64,000 nt of DNA from Nitrospira sp. (lineage in GTDB: Bacteria > Nitrospirota > Nitrospiria > Nitrospirales > Nitrospiraceae): positions 3,953,001 through 4,017,000 of the forward strand of contig CP054184.1 of assembly GCA_015709715.1 (NCBI GenBank), read 5' to 3'. The position numbers and the translations under genes are program-made. The stretch's first letter is position 1. Each line of letters starts with the position of its first letter. Under the pieces are notes generated by a model. The model did not search any database and had not been told where the DNA came from. It was given only the letters and a program-made list of their open reading frames with translations. Shown piece by piece: positions 16,779-24,945 of this stretch.

Positions 16779-17782
16779 TCGAACTGTATGAGGGCGTGCC
16801 GGGCTCGGGCAAATCCTATCACGCGATCTGCGAGAAGTTCCTGCCGTGGGTCAAACAAGGCCGGCGGCTCTATATCGCCGTCGATGGGATCTATCTGGAT
16901 CGGTTGTCATTGTTCACGGGCATCGATATCGAAGTCCTCGAACAACAGATCACGATCTGGAAAGACTCGGTTGAAGTCCTGCAGGCCTTTCCCCATGTCG
17001 AGCCCGGTTCTGCCGTGATTATCGATGAGGCGCAAACCGTGTTCCGGTCGATGCAGAAAGTTGAACCAGGGTTGCTACGCTGGCTTGAAACCCACCGACA
17101 TCATGGCGTGGACATTCTGCTCATGAGCCAAGACTTCCGCCAGATGTCGCAAGGTGTCACCCGATTGATCGAAGCGACCGTGAAGTTCCGCAAGCTAAGC
17201 TTTGTGGGGCTCTCGAAGAAGTATCAGGGCAAGGTGCGCGGGAACCCCGAAGACAACGAAGTCATCCGGGCCTTCGTCGGAACCTACTCACCGGCGATCT
17301 ACGCCTACTATTCGAGTTATGCCTCGGCGGCAATCCGAGAAGAAAAACGTAGCCATACCGTCTTCAAGTCGGCACGGGTGGCGATTGGCATCGCCGCTGG
17401 ACTCTTTGCCATTGGTCTCATGTTCTGGCGGCCCTGGTCGTCGTTGAGTGCTAGCAAGCCAGGGGCTGCCGCTGGATCAACTCCTACCTCAACCACGACC
17501 ATCGGGGCACCAGCGTCCGGCTCGGGCAGTCTGCTCAATCCATTGGGGATGTCTCCCTCAACACCAGCGATTCCACCACCTCCAAAGCGAACCGTCCGAA
17601 TCCTCGGAGGGGCCGGAATGAGTCAGAACCGTCAAGGGTGGCGGTATCTCCTGGATAGCGGCGAGATCCTGACGGCGGCACAAATTACCGGTCGGTATGG
17701 AGTGTCCGTGTCGGAGGTCTATGAAGAAGGATCAATGCGACTCATCGGTGAAGGAGTGTTGTATGGACCTGCCGGCGATTGA
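16775..17782 (+). CDS. Zot / pI assembly ATPase of inovirus
   Basis: 335 residues. Walker A GVPGSGKS at residues 6-13 and Walker B-type SAVIIDEAQTVF near 85 identify the Zonula occludens toxin domain (PF05707), the inner-membrane ATPase that extrudes filamentous phage. A membrane span at about residues 207-224 (VAIGIAAGLFAIGLMFW) is followed by a periplasmic, Ser/Thr/Pro-rich linker and a C-terminal domain, the classical pI layout. The hallmark gene of the prophage. Confidence 0.9.
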   Translation: MIELYEGVPGSGKSYHAICEKFLPWVKQGRRLYIAVDGIYLDRLSLFTGIDIEVLEQQITIWKDSVEVLQAFPHVEPGSAVIIDEAQTVFRSMQKVEPGLLRWLETHRHHGVDILLMSQDFRQMSQGVTRLIEATVKFRKLSFVGLSKKYQGKVRGNPEDNEVIRAFVGTYSPAIYAYYSSYASAAIREEKRSHTVFKSARVAIGIAAGLFAIGLMFWRPWSSLSASKPGAAAGSTPTSTTTIGAPASGSGSLLNPLGMSPSTPAIPPPPKRTVRILGGAGMSQNRQGWRYLLDSGEILTAAQITGRYGVSVSEVYEEGSMRLIGEGVLYGPAGD

Positions 17783-17870
17783 AACGATGACCTATTTCAC
17801 GGCGATCTTTTGGCTCGGCGGCTTCGCCGTGGGCCTGATTATCAAACTGATTCTGCCTCAGAGCCACTGA
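17763..17870 (+). CDS. 35-residue membrane peptide
   Basis: ATG 17763 lies inside the Zot end with AAGGAG upstream. The product has one strongly hydrophobic span (YFTAIFWLGGFAVGLIIKLIL). It precedes the major coat gene, the place of pVII/pIX-like proteins in some inoviruses. Too short for family assignment. Confidence 0.45.
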   Translation: MDLPAIETMTYFTAIFWLGGFAVGLIIKLILPQSH

Positions 17871-17942
17871 GGCGCTCGACCGTCGGCGAGTGTTCCGGCG
17901 GCGTGGGTGGGCGTGACCACCACCAGCACAAGGAGGTGCCGT

Positions 17943-18155
17943 ATGAAGGGTTGGAGTTGGGTGAAAGGGCTCGGGGGCCTGCTCATGGCGCTCGTGTTTG
18001 CCTTGGGCGTCCCGGACCTGTCGTTTGCGCAGTTGTTTCCGGTGTCGGCGGATGTGGCCACGGTGCGGGCCGATCTGCTCTTGTGGGCCACGGCCTTGAT
18101 TGGCGTGGCGCTGGCGATCTACGCCTTTAAGCGCGTTCGCGCAATTGTGGGCTGA
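17943..18155 (+). CDS. Inovirus major coat protein (pVIII-like)
   Basis: 70 residues from ATG 17943 with a strong AAGGAGG site. A long signal peptide (MKGWSWVKGLGGLLMALVFALGVPDLSFA) is predicted to be cut after SFA. The mature ~41 residues have an acidic/polar start, one membrane helix (LLLWATALIGVALAIYAF) and a basic end (KRVRAIVG), exactly the pVIII design, the basic end lining the DNA inside the virion. A strong terminator follows, as after gene VIII in other filamentous phages. Confidence 0.8.
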   Translation: MKGWSWVKGLGGLLMALVFALGVPDLSFAQLFPVSADVATVRADLLLWATALIGVALAIYAFKRVRAIVG

Positions 18156-18166
18156 GAGAGCCCATC

Positions 18167-18196
18167 GAGGCAGGCTGGCAGCAGCCTGCCTCTTTT
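18167..18196 (+). terminator. Rho-independent terminator after the coat gene
   Basis: An 11-bp perfect stem, GAGGCAGGCTG paired with CAGCCTGCCTC, closes a GCAG loop and is followed by TTTTC. It lies 12 bases after the major coat stop. It should set coat-protein mRNA apart from the downstream second coat-like gene. Confidence 0.85.
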
Positions 18197-18242
18197 CTCG
18201 CATCACAGGACAGCATGAGCAGTGTGACGACAAAGGAGCTTG

Positions 18243-18374
18243 ATGATGACGGCGCAACAGATTCAAACCATCGGCAATGCGTTGGCTGCCGACCTGGTGG
18301 CCTGGGGGACGGCGGCGATTGGACTCGCCTTAGTGGCCGCAGGCGCGGCCTGGGTGTTGCGGCTCTTGCGCTAA
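18243..18374 (+). CDS. Second coat-like small membrane protein (43 aa)
   Basis: ATG 18243 (or 18246) follows AAAGGAG. The product MMTAQQIQTIGNALAADLVAW... has a polar N-terminus, one membrane helix (GTAAIGLALVAAGAAWVL) and a basic end (RLLR), the same design as the mature major coat protein but without a signal peptide. It lies beyond the terminator, so it probably has its own promoter or readthrough expression. Its 3' end meets the convergent RadC-like gene (overlap of 3-4 bases). Confidence 0.55.
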   Translation: MMTAQQIQTIGNALAADLVAWGTAAIGLALVAAGAAWVLRLLR

Positions 18375-18874
18375 GCGCCGGGCCAGCCCTGGTCGGCGAA
18401 GCTGTAGTAGCGTTCTTCGACGAGGATGAGATGGTCCAACAGCGGAATGCCGAACAGATCGGCCGCCTCGCGCAGCCGTTTGGTCAGCACGCGATCTTCC
18501 GGGCTGGGTGTGCTATCGCCAGAGGGGTGATTATGCGCGCAGAGCCAGGCGCCGGCATTCATCAGGATCAGGGGCTTGAAGACTTCGCGGGGATGCACAA
18601 TGGCCAAGGTCAGTGAACCAGTGGAGACCACGTTGATCCCGATGAGTCCATGCTTCGCATCCAGGCCACAGATCAGGAACTGTTCCCGATCCAACCCAGC
18701 GAACAGCGGCCGGAGAATCGCAGCAGCGCCTTCCGACGTATGCACCGATTCCGCAGCTGGAATGGCACGGCCCTCGCGCACGAGGGTCACACGGTACCGA
18801 GGCACTCCGTAGCGCGATTTCGGGCTCAGTGGCCGTTCACCGCTCGAGGAACCGAGAGAACTATCAACGGACAT
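18371..18874 (-). CDS. radC: RadC-like JAB/MPN-domain protein
   Basis: 167 residues, start at 18874 with AAGGAGG upstream. HNHPSGDSTPSPED near residue 113 is the JAB/MPN zinc-binding motif of RadC (PF04002). It lacks the N-terminal HhH region of chromosomal RadC. RadC-like genes are common cargo on mobile elements; its function is unsettled (not the once-assumed recombination repair). It runs against the phage genes, so it may be expressed in the prophage state. Confidence 0.85.
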   Translation of the reverse strand: MSVDSSLGSSSGERPLSPKSRYGVPRYRVTLVREGRAIPAAESVHTSEGAAAILRPLFAGLDREQFLICGLDAKHGLIGINVVSTGSLTLAIVHPREVFKPLILMNAGAWLCAHNHPSGDSTPSPEDRVLTKRLREAADLFGIPLLDHLILVEERYYSFADQGWPGA

Positions 18875-18902
18875 GTCCGCCTCCTTCTGAAATTATGTTC
18901 TA

Positions 18903-18932
18903 GCCCCACCCTTCACAAACCAAGGGTGGGGC
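18903..18932. repeat. Perfect 11-bp inverted repeat, candidate packaging/origin hairpin
   Basis: GCCCCACCCTT and AAGGGTGGGGC pair perfectly around an 8-base loop. There is no T-run on either side that would make it a typical terminator. Position fits a single-strand packaging or origin hairpin. Confidence 0.6.
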
Positions 18933-19106
18933 GTAACGAAGGAGGCGGCAGGGGGCTCTCGCAGCGGGCAGGCCTGGAGGGGCGGAGACCTGCACGGAGG
19001 GGACCGGGAAGGCCTGTCCCGCTGCTCCCCAGCCACGGGTCGCACGCGTAGGAGGCTTACTCTTTGACTCAAGCCGGGGGACACGCGGGCGCATTAATGG
19101 GGGAAT

Positions 19107-19128
19107 GGGGGTGTCGTGAGACTCCCCC
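19107..19128. repeat. Imperfect inverted repeat
   Basis: GGGGGTGTC and GACTCCCCC (one mismatch) surround GTGA. It is upstream of the excisionase-like gene and may belong to the phage origin region or act as a regulatory hairpin. Confidence 0.45.
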
Positions 19129-19194
19129 GGTTAGATCACATAAGCTGAGAGTCAAAATGCTTCGGCTTCATTGTGTGCTTAGATAGGAGAAGGT

Positions 19195-19461
19195 ATGACG
19201 CTTCTTACCATCGAAGAAGCTGCTCAATTTTTGCGGTTAACTAAGCGGACTCTGTATCAACGTGCTGATATTCCACGTGTTCGCTATTGTCACCGGTTGA
19301 TGTTCGTAAAGGAAGACTTGGAAAAGTGGATTCGAATGCGCTCCGAGGGACAGGAGGTGAACAGCGACAAGCACGAGGATCTGTCTCCTGCGCCAGTTGA
19401 CGCCGGTCCATCCAACGTCTACCATCGGAATCCACTTTTTGTATTGTCTCGTCATAGGTAA
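19195..19461 (+). CDS. Excisionase-type helix-turn-helix protein
   Basis: 88 residues; GGAGAAGG precedes ATG 19195. LLTIEEAAQFLRLTKRTLYQRADIPRVRYCHRLMFVKEDLEKWI is an excisionase-family HTH_17 domain. It ends 4 bases before the integrase start, the usual place of a recombination directionality factor, so it probably tunes integration versus excision of the element. Confidence 0.75.
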   Translation: MTLLTIEEAAQFLRLTKRTLYQRADIPRVRYCHRLMFVKEDLEKWIRMRSEGQEVNSDKHEDLSPAPVDAGPSNVYHRNPLFVLSRHR

Positions 19462-19465
19462 CGCC

Positions 19466-20698
19466 ATGAACATTCGGCGCATCCTAACTTCTGGGAAGAC
19501 TCGTTCGGTTCTCACATATTGGTATCGAGGTGTTCGTTATAGGCCTGTCCTTGGATACAACCTTTCCATTGACCAGGAACGCGAAGCTGCCCTTCAAGTT
19601 ATCACCGCCATACATGCGAATACGGCGCAACCGGTACGTATATCCGCTCAAACAACTCACTTCGCTGACCAGTCGGACACCACCTTTTCGGCCTTCATTC
19701 CAATCTACCTGCAGTATTTGAATGCGAAGCGGCCAACAAACGACGGCCGAAATGAACTCATTCTGACGAAGCACATCATTCCTTATTTCGGAGAGAAAAG
19801 ACTGGCCGAGATTCGCCTTGAGGACGGATTAGCCTATTTGGAGAAACGTCGTTCGGATCTTACCGGCCCCATTGATAACCTTCGACCAGTTGCGGCAGGA
19901 ACGATCGAACGAGAATGTGCAGTGTTAATGGCGGTGCTGAATCTGGCCGTGGATATGGATCGGCTCGATAAGAATCGGCTCAAACGTCTTCCTGTGCCTG
20001 AGTACGTGAAACGTGAGCGCGTGCTGGAAGGATGGGAACTATTGAAGCTTAAGGCCGCTGCCTCGCCACAAGTATGGCGTCTCATCATGGCGGCGCTTCA
20101 GATTGGATTGCGCGAGAACAAGCTCATTGAGACCCATGAAGAATGGTTGATGCAGCGGGCAGACGGTTGGTGGATGGCGCCGGCGCCGGGTCGAACGAAG
20201 ATCAAGGGAGTTCCGAAAACAATTCCCCTTAATGGCTTGGCTTGCGAAGCACTGTTCGGAGGGCTATCACGGATTGGGGGACGATTCTTCGGCCAATGGA
20301 AGAATGGTAACTCATTCAAACATAGTTGGATGAGAACGTGTGAGCGGGCAGGGCTTCATGACCTTCACTTCCACGACCTCCGACACACGTTTACGACTTG
20401 GTTGACCCAATGTGGAGTGGATTATGCTGTGATTCAGACGCTGAAGGGTGAGCCACTTCCTGGTTCAGCGAAGTATTACATTCACAACTGGGACGGGCGA
20501 TTGCGCGAAGCTGTGACTCGGTTGGAATCGTTCACCGAGACTCTTTTGAAGGCCGAAAACGCCTATGAGGTGCCACTTACTGCCACTCAGGTGCCACCAT
20601 CCTACGTAGAACAATCTCTAAGTGCGCGATTTGTGGTGCCGAGGGACAGAATCGAACTGTCGACACCAGCCTTTTCAGGGCTGTGCTCTACCAACTGA
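19466..20698 (+). CDS. Tyrosine-recombinase integrase
   Basis: 410 residues from ATG 19466. Catalytic candidates: Arg in GLRENK (about 215), HDLRH (about 302-305) and the Tyr in KYYIHN (about 337). The usual second His/Trp position reads LKGEPLPGS instead of a clear LGH, so that residue is uncertain. About 70 residues follow the Tyr, and the final ~21 codons are read from the antisense strand of tRNA-Phe. This tail depends on the attachment site, showing that the element inserted at the tRNA 3' end. Confidence 0.85.
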   Translation: MNIRRILTSGKTRSVLTYWYRGVRYRPVLGYNLSIDQEREAALQVITAIHANTAQPVRISAQTTHFADQSDTTFSAFIPIYLQYLNAKRPTNDGRNELILTKHIIPYFGEKRLAEIRLEDGLAYLEKRRSDLTGPIDNLRPVAAGTIERECAVLMAVLNLAVDMDRLDKNRLKRLPVPEYVKRERVLEGWELLKLKAAASPQVWRLIMAALQIGLRENKLIETHEEWLMQRADGWWMAPAPGRTKIKGVPKTIPLNGLACEALFGGLSRIGGRFFGQWKNGNSFKHSWMRTCERAGLHDLHFHDLRHTFTTWLTQCGVDYAVIQTLKGEPLPGSAKYYIHNWDGRLREAVTRLESFTETLLKAENAYEVPLTATQVPPSYVEQSLSARFVVPRDRIELSTPAFSGLCSTN

Positions 20699-20709
20699 GC
20701 TACCTCGGC
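20634..20709 (-). tRNA. tRNA-Phe (GAA)
   Basis: A 76-nt cloverleaf with encoded CCA: acceptor GCCGAGG / CCTCGGC, D-arm AGCTCAGTTGG, anticodon loop CTGAAAA giving GAA, T-loop GTTCGATTC. Its 3' half faces the integrase and overlaps the last codons of that frame, marking it as the integration site. Confidence 0.95.
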
Positions 20710-20784
20710 GCTTCGGTGAGAATTCGGGGCGGGGAATCTTCTCTACAGGAACCCTCGTCAAAAATCAACTCTGGGTCATCAAGG

Positions 20785-20877
20785 TGGCGGAGAGGGCGGG
20801 ATTTGAACCCGCGACAAGGCTTTTGGCCCTGTGACGGTTTAGCAAACCGTTGCCTTCGGCCACTCGGCCACCTCTCC
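20785..20877 (-). tRNA. tRNA-Ser (GCU)
   Basis: A 93-nt type II tRNA with long variable arm and encoded CCA. Acceptor GGAGAGG / CCTCTCC with discriminator G; anticodon loop TTGCTAA gives GCU; T-loop GTTCAAATC. Confidence 0.95.
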
Positions 20878-21064
20878 GCAATAATCGCTGGCTTTCACTG
20901 CTTCTTGTTCTAGGCTCGTTGCTGAGCGGGTCGTTTTCCTTTGAAGAAGGCGGATCATACCCCAGAGCACTGAATCCACTCAAGTGATTCCTTGAAGGAA
21001 TTTCTAGTCATGGAAGGGCGCGCGAGGAATTAAATGCGTTGGGCGATGCCAGCCTGGTCGCCAA

Positions 21065-21334
21065 TTACCGAATAAATTCCCTGAGAATATCTCGGAGTGT
21101 GGTTGGCCAGAGGGTATGAGGGCCTAGGAGATGACCAACAGGTGAGGCATGGGCAAGTCGAACTCCCGGTGGAGTGCTGGAGGAGGGGTGTGGGGCTGTC
21201 GTGCCTTGTTGTGCCATGCTTAAATGGAGGGGGTCGAGGGTTGCCGGTCGAATGACTCCGCTCGCCACGAGCATGCGGAGAGCTTGTGATTTTTGTCCAG
21301 CCAGATTATGCGTTCGTTTCCGAGCTGTGGTCAT
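21065..21334 (-). CDS. Small hypothetical protein (89 aa)
   Basis: Start chosen at 21334 (MTTARKRTHNLAGQKSQALRML) because AGGAGG lies 6 bases upstream; the longer frame to 21484 lacks such a site. Basic N-terminal third, Pro/His/Ser-rich middle, no cysteine motif or membrane span. It follows another small gene on the same strand by 47 bases. No family is recognised. Confidence 0.45.
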   Translation of the reverse strand: MTTARKRTHNLAGQKSQALRMLVASGVIRPATLDPLHLSMAQQGTTAPHPSSSTPPGVRLAHASPVGHLLGPHTLWPTTLRDILREFIR

Positions 21335-21381
21335 GCAGCCTCCTAGTGTGATCATATGTGGCAAGAACGGACCGGTGATCC

Positions 21382-21582
21382 CTACATCCAGAGAATGCGT
21401 CCAAGATCTTCGTCCAAGTCTTTCGTCCGTAGGCACTGGCAGCAGCGAGCGAAGAGTGTTTCGGTGCAGATGGGACTCTGGCATCGCAAAACGAGCTGAT
21501 ACTTTTGCCCCCCGCAGAAGGGGCAGGCCTTCCCTTCCAGTTCTCTACGGACTGTCCCAATCTTACCGACCTGTTTGGGCAT
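21382..21582 (-). CDS. Small zinc-ribbon-like protein (66 aa)
   Basis: Start at 21582 with GGAGGTG upstream. Contains CPFCGGQKYQLVLRC and CTETLFARCCQC, enough cysteines for one or two zinc sites of the ribbon type. Such small proteins often bind nucleic acid, but no named family is recognised. Probably cotranscribed with the 89-residue protein. Confidence 0.5.
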   Translation of the reverse strand: MPKQVGKIGTVRRELEGKACPFCGGQKYQLVLRCQSPICTETLFARCCQCLRTKDLDEDLGRILWM

Positions 21583-22005
21583 AGCGACACCTCCATGCAA
21601 GGTCCAAGAAGGCCGTTTCTTGAAATGTAAAGTATCGGATGAAGTGTGCGGTGCGTTGGCATTCCCAACGATACTCGGGGCGGAGAAGGTTGGAAATACC
21701 ATGGAGGGGGGAGGAGACGGTTCGATGGTGTAATCTAACCGGCTCAGCCAGTGAATCGGGGGAAGGGCCCGCTAATCAATTGAGTGGGAGGGAGAATCAA
21801 GGGTGAAGGCAGATCTCGCCAGGAGGATGTCGAGACCTCTTGCTGCCCTGGGTGGGCACAGCCAGAGCAGGCACCTTCACCCTCTGACAGTCAACCATGA
21901 GCAGGACGAGCCGCACAAGTCCGTAATTGTTCGGAGGGAAAGCGAGGAGATTTTCTGTCAGAGGACGGCCTATCCTAATGGGAAGAGTGAATCCTGGTGG
22001 AAAGA
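21583..22005. other. Intergenic interval upstream of small genes
   Basis: No convincing gene on either strand. It should contain the promoter of the two small minus-strand genes; nothing else distinctive was seen. Confidence 0.4.
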
Positions 22006-22095
22006 TGGCGGAGGGGGCGAGATTTGAACTCGCGGATGGGTTACCCCATCTCCGGTTTTCAAGACCGGCACGTTCGGCCACTCCGTCACCCCTCC
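22006..22095 (-). tRNA. tRNA-Ser (UGA)
   Basis: A 90-nt type II tRNA with encoded CCA. Acceptor GGAGGGG / CCCCTCC, anticodon loop CTTGAAA giving UGA, long variable arm with GATGGGGT stem, T-loop GTTCAAATC. It lies 14 bases downstream of serS, so it may be transcribed with its own synthetase. Confidence 0.95.
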
Positions 22096-22109
22096 CTCGG
22101 CCGAGACTT

Positions 22110-23402
22110 TTAGTCCTGAACGCGTGTGATTGCCTGAAGCCCTCCCATATAAGGTCGTAACGCCGGCGGGATCGCCACCGAGCCATCGGGCTGCTGATAG
22201 TTTTCTAAGATCGCGACGAGCGTTCTACCCACAGCCAGCCCCGATCCGTTCAGTGTGTGGACGAACTCGGGCTTGACATCTTTTTTTCCACCCTTGGCGC
22301 GCCACCGGATGTTCGCACGCCTAGCCTGGAAGCTTTCGAAATTGCTGCAGGAGCTGATTTCCCGGAAGGTGTGCTGTGACGGGAGCCATACCTCAATGTC
22401 GTAGGTTTTAGCGGCGGAGAATCCCATATCGCCCCGGCAGAGAGTTACCACTCGATAGTGGAGGTTCAACCCCTGCAAGACCGCCTCGGCATGTGCGGTC
22501 AGTCGCTCTAACTCGACATAGGATTCATCCGGCTTTGCAAAGGCCACCAGTTCGACCTTGTTGAACTGGTGCAGGCGGATCAACCCACGGGTATCCTTGC
22601 CGTAGGATCCGGCTTCTCGACGGAAGCAAGGGGTGTAGGCCGCATACCGGATCGGGAGTGTCTCCTCGGCCAGAATTTCCTCGCGGTGGAGGTTCGTGAC
22701 CGGGACCTCGGCGGTCGGGATCAGAAACAGGTCCTCCTCGCGGAGTTGAAAGAGATCCTCCTCGAATTTCGGCAATTGACCGGTGCCGGTCATGGCGGCA
22801 CGATTCACCAGCAGGGGCGGGAGAATTTCTCGGTATCCATGCTGACTCGTGTGAAGATCCAGCATGTAATTGATCAGCGCGCGTTCCAGCCTGGCGCCTA
22901 GTCCGGTCAGGACCGCAAACCGTGCCTTGGCCATGCGGACGGCCCGGTCGAATTCGAGAATCCCGAGGCTTTCGCCAAGATCCCAATGCGGTTGAACTGG
23001 ACCGGTGAGTTGCGGAGGGCTCCCCCATCGGCGCACCTCCACGTTGTCGGTCGCTTCTTGACCATCTGGAACAGAGGGGTGGGGAAGGTTTGGAATCCGT
23101 AGCGCAATTTGCGCCAGCTGCTCTTCCACCACTCGAAGCTGGTCTTCGTGGGCCTTGATGGTTTCTCCCAAGGCCTTCATGGCCGCCATGGCATCCTCGG
23201 CCGGCTGTTTCTCGCGTTTCAGTCGAGCGACCTCATCCGACCCCTTCTTGAGTCGATGTCGAAGGTCTTCGACTTGGATGGTTTGCGACCGCCGCTGCTC
23301 GACCAGGGTACGCAGACTGTCCCAGGCGACGTCCTTGCCTCGCGTACCCAACCGGTCGCGCAAGTCGTCGAGGTTTTCTCGTAATAGCCGAAGATCGTAC
23401 AT
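22110..23402 (-). CDS. serS: Seryl-tRNA synthetase
   Basis: 430 residues, the usual length. The N-terminal ~110 residues form the tRNA-binding coiled coil ([30 protein letters not shown]). Class II motif 2 is [29 protein letters not shown] and motif 3 includes [18 protein letters not shown]. The enzyme charges tRNA-Ser; two serine tRNA genes lie immediately downstream on the same strand. Confidence 0.95.
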   Translation of the reverse strand: MYDLRLLRENLDDLRDRLGTRGKDVAWDSLRTLVEQRRSQTIQVEDLRHRLKKGSDEVARLKREKQPAEDAMAAMKALGETIKAHEDQLRVVEEQLAQIALRIPNLPHPSVPDGQEATDNVEVRRWGSPPQLTGPVQPHWDLGESLGILEFDRAVRMAKARFAVLTGLGARLERALINYMLDLHTSQHGYREILPPLLVNRAAMTGTGQLPKFEEDLFQLREEDLFLIPTAEVPVTNLHREEILAEETLPIRYAAYTPCFRREAGSYGKDTRGLIRLHQFNKVELVAFAKPDESYVELERLTAHAEAVLQGLNLHYRVVTLCRGDMGFSAAKTYDIEVWLPSQHTFREISSCSNFESFQARRANIRWRAKGGKKDVKPEFVHTLNGSGLAVGRTLVAILENYQQPDGSVAIPPALRPYMGGLQAITRVQD

Positions 23403-23542
23403 ACGCGTTTCCTCTAAAACGGCGTGAAATCTATCATCGGCTTTCCAGCAGAGTCAATGAAGCAAGCTCCGAGGGGCCAATCAGATCGGCGGCGGATGCA
23501 TGCGATTGACAACCCTCACGGGTCGCGCCACGATAGGCTCCG

Positions 23543-24547
23543 ATGAAACTGGTCTCCAATCCGCCGAATCCTTTCGAGTCCACTCAACGCGACGCCCTTG
23601 AGCCTCGACGCCGCGAGTTGCAGCTCTTCGAGGACGACACCAAACAAATCCTGAGCCGAAACGAGAGCCCGGATTTGCCCTTCAGATGGAGCGTGAATCC
23701 CTACCGCGGCTGTTTTCACGCCTGCGCCTATTGTTACGCCAGGCCTTCGCACGAATACTGGGGTTTCGGGGCCGGTACGGACTTCGAGTCCAAGATCGTC
23801 GTCAAACGCCGGGCAGCCGCGCTCCTTCGGCAGGCGTTCGAGAAGCCCTCCTGGAATGGCGATCTCGTCGTCTTCTCCGGCAACACCGATTGTTACCAAC
23901 CCCTCGAAGCTACGTTGGGCCTCACAAGGGCTTGCCTGGAGGTGTGTGCGGACTACCGAAATCCGGTCGGCATCATTACCAAGAGCGCATTGGTCCAGCG
24001 CGATATGGATTTGCTGCGGCGGCTGCAGGCTGACGCGTGGGTTCGTGTCTATCTCAGCATCGCGTTCGCAGATGACGAGACCGCAAGGGCGGTCGAGCCG
24101 CAAGCCCCCTCGGTCACCAAACGATTCGAAACCCTCCGTTTGCTTTCCGAAGCGGGAATCCCCACTGGGATTTCGATTGCGCCGATCATCCCCGGCTTGA
24201 ACGACAACGCGATGCCGGCCTTGCTCACGCGAGCGAAGGAGGCGGGGGCCACCACTGCAACGTTCAGTCTGTTGCGTTTGCCTGGAAACGTGCAGACGGT
24301 GTTCCTGGAGCGAATGCGCGAGGCCTTTCCGGAGCGCGTGGCGAAGATCGTCCATCGTCTGCAAGAGATGCGGCAAGGGCGGCTGAGCGATTCCGCATTC
24401 TTCAGCAGACATGAGGGGATCGGAACCTACTGGAAGTGCCTTGAGAAACTGTTCGAGGTGAGTTATCGCCGCGCCGGATTTCGATCGGTGGGGGAGGCGA
24501 TTCCTCACACCTTTCGCCGCCATGAGGCGCAACAATCGTTGTTTTGA
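23543..24547 (+). CDS. Radical SAM protein (PA0069 / Rv2578c type)
   Basis: 334 residues. The 4Fe-4S cluster motif CFHACAYCYARPSHEY (Cx3Cx2C) lies near residue 55, preceded by NPYRG, both typical of the PA0069-family radical SAM proteins related to spore photoproduct lyase. Physiological substrate is not known for this group. Its stop is followed within 15 bases by the rhodanese start, so the two are likely cotranscribed. Confidence 0.85.
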   Translation: MKLVSNPPNPFESTQRDALEPRRRELQLFEDDTKQILSRNESPDLPFRWSVNPYRGCFHACAYCYARPSHEYWGFGAGTDFESKIVVKRRAAALLRQAFEKPSWNGDLVVFSGNTDCYQPLEATLGLTRACLEVCADYRNPVGIITKSALVQRDMDLLRRLQADAWVRVYLSIAFADDETARAVEPQAPSVTKRFETLRLLSEAGIPTGISIAPIIPGLNDNAMPALLTRAKEAGATTATFSLLRLPGNVQTVFLERMREAFPERVAKIVHRLQEMRQGRLSDSAFFSRHEGIGTYWKCLEKLFEVSYRRAGFRSVGEAIPHTFRRHEAQQSLF

Positions 24548-24561
24548 GTGGAGGACCGACC

Positions 24562-24942
24562 GTGCAACACAACCCAGGTTTTCTGAAACTCGTCGAGGAA
24601 GCCAAACAGCGGATCCGCGAATGCAGTATTTCCGAGGTACAGGGTAAGCTGGAGCGTGGGGAGCGTTTTCACTTTGTGGATGTGCGAGAGGATCACGAAT
24701 ATGAAGAAGACCATGCGGCAGGGGCGGTCCATCTCGGCAAGGGAGTGATCGAACGGGATGTGGAAACGGTCATTCCTCAGAAACACGAGCCGATTGTTCT
24801 CTATTGTGGGGGCGGGTACCGTTCGGTGTTGGCAGCGGACAGTCTTCAACTCATGGGCTATACGGATGTGCGTTCGATGGAGGGTGGAATCAAGGCCTGG
24901 CGCGTGGCCGGCTACCCTATCGAGCGGGGCCGACGCCCCTAG
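24562..24942 (+). CDS. Rhodanese-like sulfurtransferase domain protein
   Basis: 126 residues from GTG 24562, which has GGAGG upstream; TTG 24544 is less likely. FVDVREDHEYEEDHAAGAVHLGKG and the active-site loop VLYCGGGYRSVLAA are diagnostic of a single rhodanese domain, with the Cys as the persulfide carrier. Probably moves sulfane sulfur in the cytoplasm. Confidence 0.9.
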   Translation: MQHNPGFLKLVEEAKQRIRECSISEVQGKLERGERFHFVDVREDHEYEEDHAAGAVHLGKGVIERDVETVIPQKHEPIVLYCGGGYRSVLAADSLQLMGYTDVRSMEGGIKAWRVAGYPIERGRRP

Positions 24943-24945
24943 GCC

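Larger units (their letters stand above)
18875..19194. other. Inovirus intergenic region with two hairpins
   Basis: A 320-base non-coding stretch between the radC-like and excisionase-like genes, G+C-rich with purine runs. It contains hairpins at 18903-18932 and 19107-19128 (listed separately). Filamentous phages keep the origin and packaging signal in such a region; that role is inferred. Confidence 0.5.
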
